The notes below the pieces were generated by a model. That model did no database searches and was not told the DNA's origin. It saw only the letters and a program-made list of their open reading frames with translations. Positions 32,670 through 46,229 of a DNA stretch of 64,000 bases are shown one piece after another (positions within the stretch are counted from its first letter, which is position 1; every line of letters starts with the position of its first letter). The DNA is taken from assembly GCF_014650035.1 (NCBI RefSeq), contig NZ_BMUE01000019.1, positions 62,001 through 126,000 on the forward strand, in the 5' to 3' direction. A program made the translations under genes and the position numbers. The stretch comes from Streptomyces lucensis JCM 4490. Its GTDB lineage: Bacteria > Actinomycetota > Actinomycetes > Streptomycetales > Streptomycetaceae.

Positions 32670-33503
32670 TCAGCCGGCCCGCCACAGCGCCGGGACCGAC
32701 GGGGGCTCCCAGCCGGGCTGGGCCGTGTGGGCCTGGAGGCAGACGTAGGCACGGCCCCCGTACGTCACCCGGTCACCGGCCTTGTAGGCGGTGCCCGCGG
32801 CCCAGGTGGTGCCGGGCGACGGGGTGCCGGGGCCGCCCGGGCCGGGGTCCTGCGGGACGTCCAGCACGAAGTCGAAGGCCGCCTCGCGGCCGCCGTCGCC
32901 GTCCCGCACGGTCATCAGCAGCCGTGGGTCGAAGATCGTGTCGGTGTTGTTGCGCGGTTCGTTCGGGAAGTACAGCTGCGTCGTCAGGACGGGGCGGCCC
33001 GGGGCCTGCACCTTGACGTGGATGTGCCGGGTGCGGCCGGGGTAGAGGCCCGGGACGATCGTGGTCAGCGCGAAGGAGCCGCGCGAGTCGGTGTACTGGT
33101 GCCCACGCAGCCGGAACCCGGTGTTGTCGTAGGTGCCGTCGGTGTCGGCCTGCCAGAAGTCCAGCAGGGCGCCGGCGACGGGGAGGCAGGCGCGGCCGAA
33201 GACGTAGCCGGTCACGGTGAGGCGGGTGCCGGGCAGACCGGGCTCCAGCAGGCTGGTGCGCTGCGGCGAGTTCGGCTTGAAGTACGGGCCCTCGATCTGG
33301 TCCGGCGTGGGGTCGTCGCCGTCGTCGCAGGACGGGGTGAGCGGCACCGCCGCTCCGGTGGTGCCGAGGGTCCGGGCGAGGGCCGGCCCGCCGATGAGGG
33401 CGACGGGGAACGCGGCGGTGGCCGCCACCGCCGCGCGCAGCACGGTCTTGCGGGTCACGTGCCGAGGGTGCTCGGGATGCGGGGAGTGCGTCTCGCTGTC
33501 CAT
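32670..33503 (-). CDS. Secreted intradiol dioxygenase with C-terminal CBM5/12 module
   Basis: Predicted to cleave catechol-type rings between the hydroxyls, outside the cell. The ATG at 33503 (AAGGAG before it) gives 277 residues with an export signal at about 14-45 (TRKTVLRAAVAATAAFPVAL, a Tat-like but not twin-Arg context). The catalytic domain has 'DQIEGPYFKPNSPQRTSLLE', 'DFWQADTDGTYDN' and the iron site 'IVPGLYPGRTRHIHVKVQAP' with Tyr and two His ligands; the second Tyr should be in 'HQYTD' or nearby. A Pro/Gly linker leads to a 42-residue chitin/cellulose-binding module ending QPGWEPPSVPALW. Extracellular CBM-dioxygenases are known from streptomycetes. AraC lies 38 bases upstream on the same strand. 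Confidence 0.88.
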   Translation of the reverse strand: MDSETHSPHPEHPRHVTRKTVLRAAVAATAAFPVALIGGPALARTLGTTGAAVPLTPSCDDGDDPTPDQIEGPYFKPNSPQRTSLLEPGLPGTRLTVTGYVFGRACLPVAGALLDFWQADTDGTYDNTGFRLRGHQYTDSRGSFALTTIVPGLYPGRTRHIHVKVQAPGRPVLTTQLYFPNEPRNNTDTIFDPRLLMTVRDGDGGREAAFDFVLDVPQDPGPGGPGTPSPGTTWAAGTAYKAGDRVTYGGRAYVCLQAHTAQPGWEPPSVPALWRAG

Positions 33504-33541
33504 GCCTGCTCCTTGTGGGGGCCGTCGGATCGGCAACGAAC

Positions 33542-34507
33542 CTAGGCGCGTGTCTCCGGTGCTTCGATGGACTGGTGACGGCGGCTGTGGTGCTTTCGGA
33601 AGTCGCCGGGGCTGGTGCCGGTCTCCCGCCGGAAGAAGCGGCAGAAGTAGGCGGGGTCGGCGCATCCGACCCGGGCGGCGACCTGCCGTACCGGCAGGTC
33701 GGTGTGGGCGAGCAGCCGCTGGGCCTGGTACACGCGGGCCTCGATCAGCAGCCGGCCCGGGCTGCGGCCGGTGGCCGCGCGCACGGCCTGGGTGAGGTGG
33801 CCGGGGGTCACCCCGAGCCGTCCGGCGCACTCCCGCACCGTCCAGGCCGGCGCCTCCGGCCGGGCCACGAGCCGGGCGAACGCCTCGGCCAGCGGGCCGC
33901 TCCCCTCCGACGGGTCCCCCGCGTCGTCCGCCACGCCCCTCCTATCCCCCGCGCCACCACCGGCGGCGACCGGCAGTCGCGCCGCCTGGACGACCAGGAC
34001 GTGCAGCAGCGCGCGCAGCACGCTCTCGTACCCCGGCGCCCGCTCCCGTCGCTCGGTCACCAGGTCGGCCATCAGCCGGGCGGTCCGGGCGTCGGCCTCG
34101 GCGTCCAGGGCGAACCAGCACGCCCTGCCGAGCCGCCGCAGCAGCCGGCGGTCGTCGGGGTGGCCGACCAGGAAGTCCTCGGTGAAGAGGGCCAGCGTGC
34201 CGTCCAGTCCGCGGTCGTCCTGCCAGTGGTGGATCTGCCCGGGCAGGATCACGGTCAGGTGCGGGGGGCGCACCGGCCACCGGGCCAGATCGACGACGTG
34301 GGTGCCCGAGCCGGCCGTGACGTGGACGATCTCGTAGAACGTGTGGCGGTGCGGGTGGTTCGTCCGGGATAGGGGGCCCACCTCCTCGAAGGATCCCGCG
34401 ACGAACGGCACCGCGCCCGGGCCGGCCACCTCCAGCCGGTGCAGGGGCGGCTCCCCGGCGCGCGGGGTGGGGCAGGGCGTTCCCGGTAGGACGGTGGTGT
34501 TCCGCAT
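33542..34507 (-). CDS. AraC-family transcriptional regulator
   Basis: The N-terminal cupin sensor covers about residues 20-110 (HPHRHTFYEIVHVTAGSGTH; LPGQIHHWQDD). A C-terminal double helix-turn-helix lies at about 222-318: 'TVRECAGRLGVTPGHLTQAV' and 'PVRQVAARVGCADPAYFCRFF', then 'RRETGTSPGDFRKHH', the AraC signature. Length is 321. It is upstream of the dioxygenase by 38 bases on the same strand and divergent from a LysR gene, so it probably controls the dioxygenase and may sense an aromatic compound. The effector is inference. Confidence 0.92.
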   Translation of the reverse strand: MRNTTVLPGTPCPTPRAGEPPLHRLEVAGPGAVPFVAGSFEEVGPLSRTNHPHRHTFYEIVHVTAGSGTHVVDLARWPVRPPHLTVILPGQIHHWQDDRGLDGTLALFTEDFLVGHPDDRRLLRRLGRACWFALDAEADARTARLMADLVTERRERAPGYESVLRALLHVLVVQAARLPVAAGGGAGDRRGVADDAGDPSEGSGPLAEAFARLVARPEAPAWTVRECAGRLGVTPGHLTQAVRAATGRSPGRLLIEARVYQAQRLLAHTDLPVRQVAARVGCADPAYFCRFFRRETGTSPGDFRKHHSRRHQSIEAPETRA

Positions 34508-34553
34508 CGACCCCCCAGATCAGGTCCAGACCATTCGGTGAGGAGGTGTCACG

Positions 34554-35600
34554 ATGCCACAGCCGTACGTGCCGCGACAGGGACCGCCATCGGTCCGTAC
34601 CAACCCCTTGTCCCGCTCCTCCCCCGCGTCGCAAGCTCCTTCCATGGAGCTGGAGTTGCGGCATCTGAGGGCCATCCGGACGATCGCCGAGGCGGGCAGC
34701 CTCACGAGGGCCGCGACGCGGCTCGGGCTGGCGCAGCCGGCGTTGAGCGCCCAGCTCAAGCGGATCGAGAAGGCGCTGGGCGGGCCGCTGTTCGAGCGGG
34801 GACGGCACGGCGTGCGGGCCACCGCGCTGGGCGAGCTGGTGCTGGAGCGCACCCGCATCGTGCTGCCGGCGGTGAACGAGCTGCAGCGGGAGGCACACCG
34901 GTTCGCCCGGACCCCGCACGAGCCGGAACGCCTGCGGCTCGGCGGCACGCACGGCCCCCTGCTGGGCGCGCTGGTGGACCGGCTGGCCGACGCCGTGCCC
35001 GGCGCCACGGTGACCACCCGCGCCTCCTGGTCCGAGCGGGAGCTGGCCGGGCTGCTGGCCGAGGGCCGGCTGGACTTCGCGCTGGCCGGTACCTGCGGCT
35101 CCGCCGCCCCGCCCGACGCCGCGCAGCTGGTGTGGAGGGAGTTCGCGGTGGATCCGGTGTTCGTGATGCTGCCCGACCGCCATCCGCTGGCCGCGTCCGC
35201 CGAGGTCCCCCTGGCCGCGCTGGCCGGCGAGGACTGGGCCTGCGTACCGGGTGACGGCTGCTTCGCGGACTGCTTCACCGCGGCCTGCGCACGGGCCGGG
35301 TTCGCCCCGCGCCGGATGTACGAGACGGACACCGCGTCCTGCGTGCATCTGGTGCAGGTGGGCCGGGCGGTGGGTCTGTGCCGGGCCACCTTCCCTTCGA
35401 CGCCCGGCGTCGCCACCCGGCCGCTCGCCGGCACCCCCCTGGTCTGGCGGCACGTGCTGGGCTGGCACCCGGCGGCACAGGCGCCGGACACCGCGGCGAC
35501 CGTGCTGGCCGAGGCGCGCGGCGCACACGCCGGCGCGGCGGCGCGCAGCGACAGCTACGCGCACTGGCTCGCCGCGCACGACGAACCCGCGGCGCCCTGA
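34554..35600 (+). CDS. LysR-family transcriptional regulator
   Basis: The winged helix at about residues 31-90 ('MELELRHLRAIRTIAEAGSL', 'AATRLGLAQPALSAQLKRIE', 'GGPLFERGRHGVRATALGEL') is classical LysR. The effector domain follows ('FAVDPVFVMLPDRHPLA'). The ATG at 34554 is used because GGTGAGGAGGTG precedes it closely; the common family start at 34644 (MELEL) would make the first 30 residues untranslated. It is divergent from the AraC gene (46 bases) and about 120 bases upstream of the protease on the same strand. Targets could be either side. Confidence 0.93.
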   Translation: MPQPYVPRQGPPSVRTNPLSRSSPASQAPSMELELRHLRAIRTIAEAGSLTRAATRLGLAQPALSAQLKRIEKALGGPLFERGRHGVRATALGELVLERTRIVLPAVNELQREAHRFARTPHEPERLRLGGTHGPLLGALVDRLADAVPGATVTTRASWSERELAGLLAEGRLDFALAGTCGSAAPPDAAQLVWREFAVDPVFVMLPDRHPLAASAEVPLAALAGEDWACVPGDGCFADCFTAACARAGFAPRRMYETDTASCVHLVQVGRAVGLCRATFPSTPGVATRPLAGTPLVWRHVLGWHPAAQAPDTAATVLAEARGAHAGAAARSDSYAHWLAAHDEPAAP

Positions 35601-35718
35601 CCCGCCGGTGGGGCAAGCGCGTTCCATAACGCCGGGGCAGGGGGCCGGCTGAGCCTTATGCGGGCCGATCGGCTTTCCCTACGGTTTCGGCACCCCACCG
35701 AAACCGAGGAGATGCCCC

Positions 35719-37101
35719 ATGCTCCACAGACCTGCCCGAGCCGCCGGCGCCGCAGTGGCGGCGGCGGGTGTCCTGTTCGCGGCCGGGCTCAGCGGCTCCG
35801 CGAGCGCGGACACCCGCCCGCCGGGCCCGTCCACCGCACCGGCCGCCCCCACCGCGGCGCAGACCCTGCGCACCGCCGACGCCCCGGCCGGCCTGCTGCG
35901 CGCAATGCGGCGGGACCTCGGCCTGAACGAGCGACAGGCGCGGCAGCGGCTGGCGAACGAGGCCGAGGCGGGTGCCACCGCGGGCCGGCTGCGCGCGGCC
36001 CTGGGCCCGCGCTTCGCCGGCGCCTGGGTGCGGGGCGCCGAGTCGGGCACGCTGACCGTGGCGACGACCGACGCGCGCGACACCGCCGCGATCCGGGCGC
36101 GCGGCGCCCGGGCGGTGGTCGTCCGCCACTCCCTGGCCTCGCTGGACGCGGCCAAGGCCCGGCTGGACCGCGCCGCGGCCCACCGCGCCGCCACCGACAC
36201 GCCGGTCTGGTACGTCGACGTGCGCACCAACACCCTCGTGGTGCAGGCGATACGCCCCGCGGCCGTACCGCCCCTGCTGGCGGCGGCCGGCGTCGACGGC
36301 GCCCTCGTGCGCACCGTGAAGTCGGCCGAGCGCCCCCGGCCGCTGTACGACCTGCGGGGCGGCGACGCGTACTACATCGACAACAGCAGCCGGTGCTCGA
36401 TCGGGTTCCCGGTGACGCGGGGCACCCAGCAGGGCTTCGCCTCGGCCGGTCACTGCGGCCGGGCGGGCAGCACCACCACCGGGTCCAACCGGGTGGCGCA
36501 GGGCACCTTCCAGGCGTCGGTGTTCCCCGGCAACGACATGTCGTGGGTGGCCACCAACGCCAACTGGACGGCGACCCCGAACGTCAACGGCGCGAGCGCC
36601 CAGGTCGCCGGGTCCACGCAGGCCACGGTGGGCGCGTCGGTGTGCCGCTCGGGCTCGACCACGGGCTGGCACTGCGGCACCGTGCAGCAGCTGAACACGA
36701 GCGTGGCCTACCAGGAGGGCACGGTCAGCGGCGTCACCCGCACCTCGGTGTGCGCAGAGCCCGGCGACTCGGGCGGCTCCTTCATCTCCGGCAGCCAGGC
36801 GCAGGGGGTCACCTCGGGCGGCTCGGGCGACTGCACCGGCGGAGGCACGACGTTCTTCCAGCCGATCAACCCGATCCTCCAGGCGTACGGCCTCACCCTG
36901 AAGACGGCCACGAGCGGCCCCGGTGACCCGGGAGACCCCGGCGACCCCGGCAATCCGGGCGGCACCTGGTCGGCGGGCACGGTCTACCAGGCGGGCGACA
37001 CGGTGACCTACGGCGGTGCCGGCTACCGCTGTCTCCAGGGCCACCAGGCCCAGCCGGGCTGGGAACCGCCGAACGTGCCGGCCCTGTGGCAGCGGCTGTG
37101 A
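35719..37101 (+). CDS. Streptogrisin C-like secreted serine protease with chitin-binding module
   Basis: A pre-pro-protease of 460 residues. Signal peptide about 1-35 (AGLSGSASA), then a propeptide (LRTADAPAGLLRAMRRDLGL and on) that chaperones folding. The mature S1/S2 domain starts near 'RGGDAYYIDNSSRCSIGFPV'. Catalytic His lies in 'SAGHCGRAGS', Asp in 'FPGNDMSWV', Ser in 'CAEPGDSGGSFISG'. A Gly-Asp-Pro linker (GDPGDPGDPGNPGG) leads to a CBM5/12 module like that of streptogrisin C. The ATG at 35719 follows GAGGAG. It converges on tuf, with a strong terminator for each gene between them. Likely role: extracellular protein breakdown on chitinous or cell-wall surfaces. Confidence 0.93.
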   Translation: MLHRPARAAGAAVAAAGVLFAAGLSGSASADTRPPGPSTAPAAPTAAQTLRTADAPAGLLRAMRRDLGLNERQARQRLANEAEAGATAGRLRAALGPRFAGAWVRGAESGTLTVATTDARDTAAIRARGARAVVVRHSLASLDAAKARLDRAAAHRAATDTPVWYVDVRTNTLVVQAIRPAAVPPLLAAAGVDGALVRTVKSAERPRPLYDLRGGDAYYIDNSSRCSIGFPVTRGTQQGFASAGHCGRAGSTTTGSNRVAQGTFQASVFPGNDMSWVATNANWTATPNVNGASAQVAGSTQATVGASVCRSGSTTGWHCGTVQQLNTSVAYQEGTVSGVTRTSVCAEPGDSGGSFISGSQAQGVTSGGSGDCTGGGTTFFQPINPILQAYGLTLKTATSGPGDPGDPGDPGNPGGTWSAGTVYQAGDTVTYGGAGYRCLQGHQAQPGWEPPNVPALWQRL

Positions 37102-37169
37102 ACCGCTGACGACCGGGCGACCGGACCACCCTTAGGCGGACCATCGGTCACCGGGGTGGAAGGGGGGAA

Positions 37170-37212
37170 GGGCGGGCCCGGGTGCGACCACTGTGCGCAC
37201 CCGGGCCCGCCC
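37170..37212 (+). terminator. Terminator of the protease gene
   Basis: Seventeen-base perfect arms (37170-37186 and 37196-37212; GGGCGGGCCCGGGTGCG and its complement) enclose a 9-base loop, 68 bases past the protease stop. Confidence 0.85.
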
Positions 37213-37285
37213 GCTGCTGCGCCCAGGGTGCGGCGGCCGCGGTGCGGCGGCCCGCGCCGCCCGTGACGTCTCCGGGAAAAGCGAA

Positions 37286-37317
37286 GAGGCCCGTACGACC
37301 GAAGTCGTACGGGCCTC
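37286..37317 (-). terminator. Terminator of the str operon after tuf, TTCG tetraloop
   Basis: GAGGCCCGTACGAC and GTCGTACGGGCCTC (14 bp, perfect) enclose CGAA; on the minus strand this is a C(TTCG)G-type loop, the very stable UUCG tetraloop in RNA. It lies 37 bases past the tuf stop. Confidence 0.88.
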
Positions 37318-37353
37318 CTCTAGGTCAGCTGATGACCCTCAAGCAAGCGGAAC

Positions 37354-38547
<1,194 letters not shown>

Positions 38548-38626
38548 TGGGGTCCTCCTGTGGAGTGGTTCTGTACGCCTTACTTCATCGGCGCCAGGTG
38601 ATCTTTGCTGTAAAGGCCCGGAACCC

Positions 38627-38660
38627 GGGGCAAACGCTCACGATTGCGGACGTTTGCCCC
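38627..38660 (-). terminator. Hairpin between fusA and tuf
   Basis: GGGGCAAACG and CGTTTGCCCC (perfect, 10 bp) enclose 14 bases. It starts 43 bases after the fusA stop and could reduce read-through, leaving tuf to its own promoter. Confidence 0.55.
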
Positions 38661-38703
38661 TTGAGGCTCCGGAGTCAAGCCTACGGCGTGTGAACGCTGT
38701 GCG

Positions 38704-40830
38704 TTACTCGCCCTTGGCCTTCGCGATGATCTCCTCGGCGACGTTCCGCGGAACCTCGGCGTAGGAGTCGAACTGCATCGAGTAGCTTGCGCGACCCGAC
38801 GTCTTGCTGCGGAGGTCGCCGACGTAGCCGAACATCTCCGACAGGGGCACGAGGCCCTTCACGACGCGGGCACCAGCCCGCTCCTCCATGGCCTGGATCT
38901 GGCCACGGCGGGAGTTGATGTCGCCGATGACCTCACCCATGTAGTCCTCGGGCGTGGTGACCTCGACGGCCATCATCGGCTCGAGGAGCACGGGCGAAGC
39001 CTTGCGCGCGGCCTCCTTGAAGGCCTGCGAGCCGGCGATCTTGAAGGCCAGCTCGGAGGAGTCGACCTCGTGGTAGGCGCCGTCGTGGAGGATGACGCGC
39101 ACGCCGGTCATCTCGTAACCGGCGAGGATGCCGAACTGCATGGCCTCCTGCGCACCGGCGTCGACCGAAGGGATGTACTCCTTCGGGATACGGCCACCGG
39201 TCACCTTGTTCACGAACTCGTACGAGGTGTCGCCACCCTCGAGCGGCTCGATGCCGATCTGCACCTTCGCGAACTGACCGGTACCACCGGTCTGCTTCTT
39301 GTGGGTGTAGTCGACGCGCTCGACGGCCTTGCGGATCGTCTCGCGGTACGCCACCTGCGGCTTGCCGACGTTGGCCTCGACCTTGAACTCACGGCGCATA
39401 CGGTCGACCAGCACCTCGAGGTGCAGCTCGCCCATACCACCGATGATGGTCTGGCCGGTCTCCTCGTCCGAGTGGACCTGGAACGACGGGTCCTCCTCGG
39501 CCAGGCGCTGGATCGCGACGCCGAGCTTCTCCTGGTCGCCCTTCGACTTGGGCTCGATGGCGACCTGGATGACCGGGGCCGGGAAGTCCATGGACTCCAG
39601 GATGACCGGGTTCTTGTCGTCGGACAGCGTCTCACCGGTGGTGGTCTGCTTCAGGCCCATGACGGCGACGATGTCGCCGGCGCCCACCGACTCGATCTCC
39701 TCACGCTTGTTGGCGTGCATGCGGTAGATCTTGCCGATGCGCTCCTTCTTGCCCTTGACGGAGTTCAGCACCGAGGTGCCGGACTCCAGGCGGCCCGAGT
39801 AGACCCGGACGAAGGTGAGCTTGCCGAGGTGCGGGTCGCTCATGATCTTGAACGCCAGCGCCGAGAGGGGCTCCTCGTCGGACGGCTTGCGCTTGACGAC
39901 GACCTCGGGGTCCTTGACGTCGTGGCCCTCGATGGCCTCGATGTCGACCGGCGACGGCAGGTAGCGCACGACCGCGTCGAGCAGGGGCTGGACGCCCTTG
40001 TTCTTGAACGCGGTGCCGCAGAACACCGGGGTCACCGTGGTGCCGGTGCCCTTGCCGGACGCGATGGTGATACGACGGATCGCGGCGTACAGCTGCTCCA
40101 CGGAAGGCTCCTCGCCCTCCAGGTACAGCTCCATGATCTCCTCGTCGTTCTCGGCCACGGCCTCGAGCAGCTTGCCGCGGTACTCCTCGGCAGCCTCGGT
40201 GTGCGTGTCCGGGATGTCGACGACGTCGTACATCTCGCCCTTGGTGGCCTCGGCGGACCAGACCAGGGCCTTCATCGTCACGAGGTCGACGACGCCCTTG
40301 AAGTCGGCCTCGGCGCCGATCGGGAGCTGCATGACGATCGGCTGCGCGCCCAGGCGGTCGCTGATCATGTCGACGCAGCGGTGGAACTCGGCACCGGTCC
40401 GGTCGAGCTTGTTGACGAAGCAGATGCGCGGCACGCCGTAGCGGTCCGCCTGACGCCACACGGTCTCGGACTGCGGCTCAACGCCGGCGACACCGTCGAA
40501 CACCGTCACGGCACCGTCGAGCACACGCAGGGAGCGCTCCACCTCGACGGTGAAGTCGACGTGACCCGGGGTGTCGATGATGTTGATCGTGTGGTCGACG
40601 TTCTCCAGCGGCCAGTGACAGGTGGTGGCAGCAGAGGTGATCGTGATGCCACGCTCCTGCTCCTGCTCCATCCAGTCCATGGTGGCGGCGCCGTCGTGGA
40701 CCTCACCGATCTTGTACGAGACGCCGGTGTAGAACAGGATCCGCTCAGTGGTGGTCGTCTTGCCCGCGTCGATGTGGGCCATGATGCCGATGTTGCGCAC
40801 CTTGGCCAGGTCAAGTGAAGTGGTAGCCAT
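38704..40830 (-). CDS. fusA: Elongation factor G
   Basis: GTPase that moves the ribosome by one codon and aids recycling. It begins MATTSLDLAKVRNIGIMAHI; G1 is AHIDAGKTT, G3 'DTPGHVDF', G4 'NKLDRTGAEF'. The later domains include 'GGMGELHLEVLVDRM' (domain III) and 'IPKEYIPSVDAGAQEAMQFG' (domain IV). Length 708 is normal. The ATG at 40830 is 39 bases after rpsG. No truncation or duplication is seen. Confidence 0.99.
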   Translation of the reverse strand: MATTSLDLAKVRNIGIMAHIDAGKTTTTERILFYTGVSYKIGEVHDGAATMDWMEQEQERGITITSAATTCHWPLENVDHTINIIDTPGHVDFTVEVERSLRVLDGAVTVFDGVAGVEPQSETVWRQADRYGVPRICFVNKLDRTGAEFHRCVDMISDRLGAQPIVMQLPIGAEADFKGVVDLVTMKALVWSAEATKGEMYDVVDIPDTHTEAAEEYRGKLLEAVAENDEEIMELYLEGEEPSVEQLYAAIRRITIASGKGTGTTVTPVFCGTAFKNKGVQPLLDAVVRYLPSPVDIEAIEGHDVKDPEVVVKRKPSDEEPLSALAFKIMSDPHLGKLTFVRVYSGRLESGTSVLNSVKGKKERIGKIYRMHANKREEIESVGAGDIVAVMGLKQTTTGETLSDDKNPVILESMDFPAPVIQVAIEPKSKGDQEKLGVAIQRLAEEDPSFQVHSDEETGQTIIGGMGELHLEVLVDRMRREFKVEANVGKPQVAYRETIRKAVERVDYTHKKQTGGTGQFAKVQIGIEPLEGGDTSYEFVNKVTGGRIPKEYIPSVDAGAQEAMQFGILAGYEMTGVRVILHDGAYHEVDSSELAFKIAGSQAFKEAARKASPVLLEPMMAVEVTTPEDYMGEVIGDINSRRGQIQAMEERAGARVVKGLVPLSEMFGYVGDLRSKTSGRASYSMQFDSYAEVPRNVAEEIIAKAKGE

Positions 40831-40869
40831 AAGGCTTCAGTCTTCTCTCGGTCTCGATGTGGGTAGCGA

Positions 40870-41340
40870 CTACCAGCGGTAGTGCGCGAAGGCCTTGTTG
40901 GACTCGGCCATCTTGTGGGTGTCCTCGCGCTTCTTCACAGCGGCACCGAGGCCGTTGGAGGCGTCGAGAAGCTCGTTGAGCAGACGCTCGGTCATGGTCT
41001 TCTCGCGACGGGCGCGGGAGTAACCGACGAGCCAGCGCAGCGCGAGCGTGTTGGCACGACCGGGCTTGACCTCGATCGGAACCTGGTACGTCGCACCACC
41101 GACACGGCGGGACTTGACCTCGAGGGTCGGCTTGATGTTCTCCAGCGCGCGCTTCAGCGTGATGATCGGGTCGTTGCCCGTCTTCTCACGCAGACCCTCC
41201 ATGGCGCCGTAGACGATGCGCTCGGCGGTGGAGCGCTTGCCGTTCAGCAGCACCTTGTTGATGAGCGACGTGACCAGAGGAGAACCGTAGACCGGGTCGA
41301 TGATGACCGGGCGCTTCGGGGCGGGGCCCTTACGAGGCAT
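40870..41340 (-). CDS. rpsG: 30S ribosomal protein S7
   Basis: Starts assembly of the 16S 3' domain and touches mRNA at the exit. It begins MPRKGPAPKRPVIIDPVYGS and has 'LINKVLLNGKRSTAERIVYG' and 'LALRWLVGYSRARREKTMTE', ending NKAFAHYRW. Length is 156. The ATG at 41340 has GAAGGAGAAG before it, two bases past the rpsL stop. Confidence 0.99.
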   Translation of the reverse strand: MPRKGPAPKRPVIIDPVYGSPLVTSLINKVLLNGKRSTAERIVYGAMEGLREKTGNDPIITLKRALENIKPTLEVKSRRVGGATYQVPIEVKPGRANTLALRWLVGYSRARREKTMTERLLNELLDASNGLGAAVKKREDTHKMAESNKAFAHYRW

Positions 41341-41342
41341 TC

Positions 41343-41714
41343 TTACTTCTCCTTCTTGGCGCCGTAGCGGGAACGGGCCTGCTTGCGGTTCTTGACACCC
41401 TGGGTGTCGAGGGAGCCACGGATGATCTTGTAGCGAACACCCGGCAGGTCCTTCACACGGCCGCCGCGCACGAGCACGATGGAGTGCTCCTGCAGGTTGT
41501 GTCCCTCACCCGGAATGTAGGCCGTGACCTCGATGCCGCTGGTCAGACGCACACGCGCGACCTTACGCAGGGCCGAGTTCGGCTTCTTCGGGGTGGTCGT
41601 GAACACACGCGTGCAGACGCCACGACGCTGAGGGGAACCCTCGAGTGCGGGCGTCTTGTTCTTCTCGACCTTGTCCTGCCGGCCCTTGCGGACCAGCTGC
41701 TGGATCGTAGGCAC
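41343..41714 (-). CDS. rpsL: 30S ribosomal protein S12
   Basis: Decoding-site protein, the target of streptomycin-resistance mutations. The start is GTG at 41714 (VPTIQQLVRKGRQDKVEKNK) with GGAGAAGTA directly before it; the frame is open far upstream but only this start matches the family. Lys43 (in TTPKKPNSALRK) and Lys88 (in GGRVKDLPG) are both wild type, so no classical streptomycin-resistance change is present. Length is 123. First gene of the str operon, preceded by a promoter at 41908-41936 and a leader hairpin shared with rpsJ. Confidence 0.99.
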   Translation of the reverse strand: MPTIQQLVRKGRQDKVEKNKTPALEGSPQRRGVCTRVFTTTPKKPNSALRKVARVRLTSGIEVTAYIPGEGHNLQEHSIVLVRGGRVKDLPGVRYKIIRGSLDTQGVKNRKQARSRYGAKKEK

Positions 41715-41761
41715 TACTTCTCCGGTTTCTGTGTGCCGATAGGTACAGCTAACCTGGAACT

Positions 41762-41797
41762 TCTCCGACCCACGCGGTCGGGTGTGTCGAATCCCGC
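41762..41797 (-). promoter_or_regulatory. Leader element shared by rpsJ and rpsL (rpsL copy)
   Basis: On the minus strand: GCGGGA, TT, CGACAC, A, then CCCGACCGCGTGGGTCGG and AGA. The hairpin CCGACC-GCGTG-GGTCGG is identical to that before rpsJ. It ends 47 bases before the rpsL GTG and lies inside the transcript predicted from the promoter at 41908-41936. Confidence 0.7.
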
Positions 41798-41907
41798 GGA
41801 TTCCCGCCGCGAAGCGGAAAGGGCGCGGATTGCGGTGGCCGATGACGGCTCGCTGTGCGGTCGAAGGCACGCACGAGAGCCAGGGCACACCCCAGGCACA
41901 AGGTCTG

Positions 41908-41936
41908 AGCGTACCTACCTCATTCGCTGCGGTCAA
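41908..41936 (-). promoter_or_regulatory. rpsL promoter
   Basis: On the minus strand TTGACC (41931-41936), a 17-base spacer and TACGCT (41908-41913) give a good housekeeping (HrdB-type) promoter. Transcription would start near 41900, leaving a leader of about 185 bases. Confidence 0.7.
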
Positions 41937-42180
41937 AACAAATGGGACCCGGCCGCCCCCGCGTGCGGAGCTTGTCAAGCCCCGTTACCCTACGTGATCT
42001 TCGAATCCACGGTTCCGGGCTCCCACGTGCGGCCCTGACGGCCCCTGACAGGCCCTGCCGCCGCGCCCCGCGTCCCGCGGAGCCCCGCCGCGCCGTCGCC
42101 CGCCCCGACACGCCCTGCAGGGCCTCAGGGACCCAAGTGGCGCCGGCCCGGCACCCTGACGCACCGGTGCACCGGAGACG

Positions 42181-42222
42181 CCGAAGGGCGGCCACCCCGT
42201 GTCCGGGGTGGCCGCCCTTCGG
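42181..42222 (-). terminator. Terminator of rpoBC
   Basis: Eighteen-base perfect arms (CCGAAGGGCGGCCACCCC and its complement) enclose the loop GTGTCC, ten bases past the rpoC stop. Confidence 0.88.
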
Positions 42223-42231
42223 ACTGCCCGC

Positions 42232-46131
<3,900 letters not shown>

Positions 46132-46229
46132 TATGCGTCAATCCCTCTCAGGGTCGAAAGTCTTTGGTCTGAAACGGGGGCCTGGGGGTCGGCGGGGCCC
46201 TGGTGGTTCAGGGCCCCGCCGGACTCCCG

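Larger units (their letters stand above)
41715..42231 (-). other. 517-base region between rpoC and rpsL
   Basis: No gene. From the rpoC side it holds the rpoC terminator (42181-42222), a GC-rich stretch with no feature I can name, the rpsL promoter (41908-41936), about 110 bases of leader, the shared leader element (41762-41797) and the rpsL ribosome site. Confidence 0.7.

Noticed and set aside
31546..32685. Minus-strand frame beginning MAGRLRDGATPGDVN that runs into the WXG-like gene
   Set aside because: The first 40 residues looked protein-like, but the rest is Arg/Gly-rich shadow of the real frame, and the 124-residue WXG-like frame has the better codon bias.
34554..34643. Shorter LysR start at 34644
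   Set aside because: The family often begins MELEL, but the strong GAGGAGGTG site belongs to 34554; kept as an alternative in the feature.
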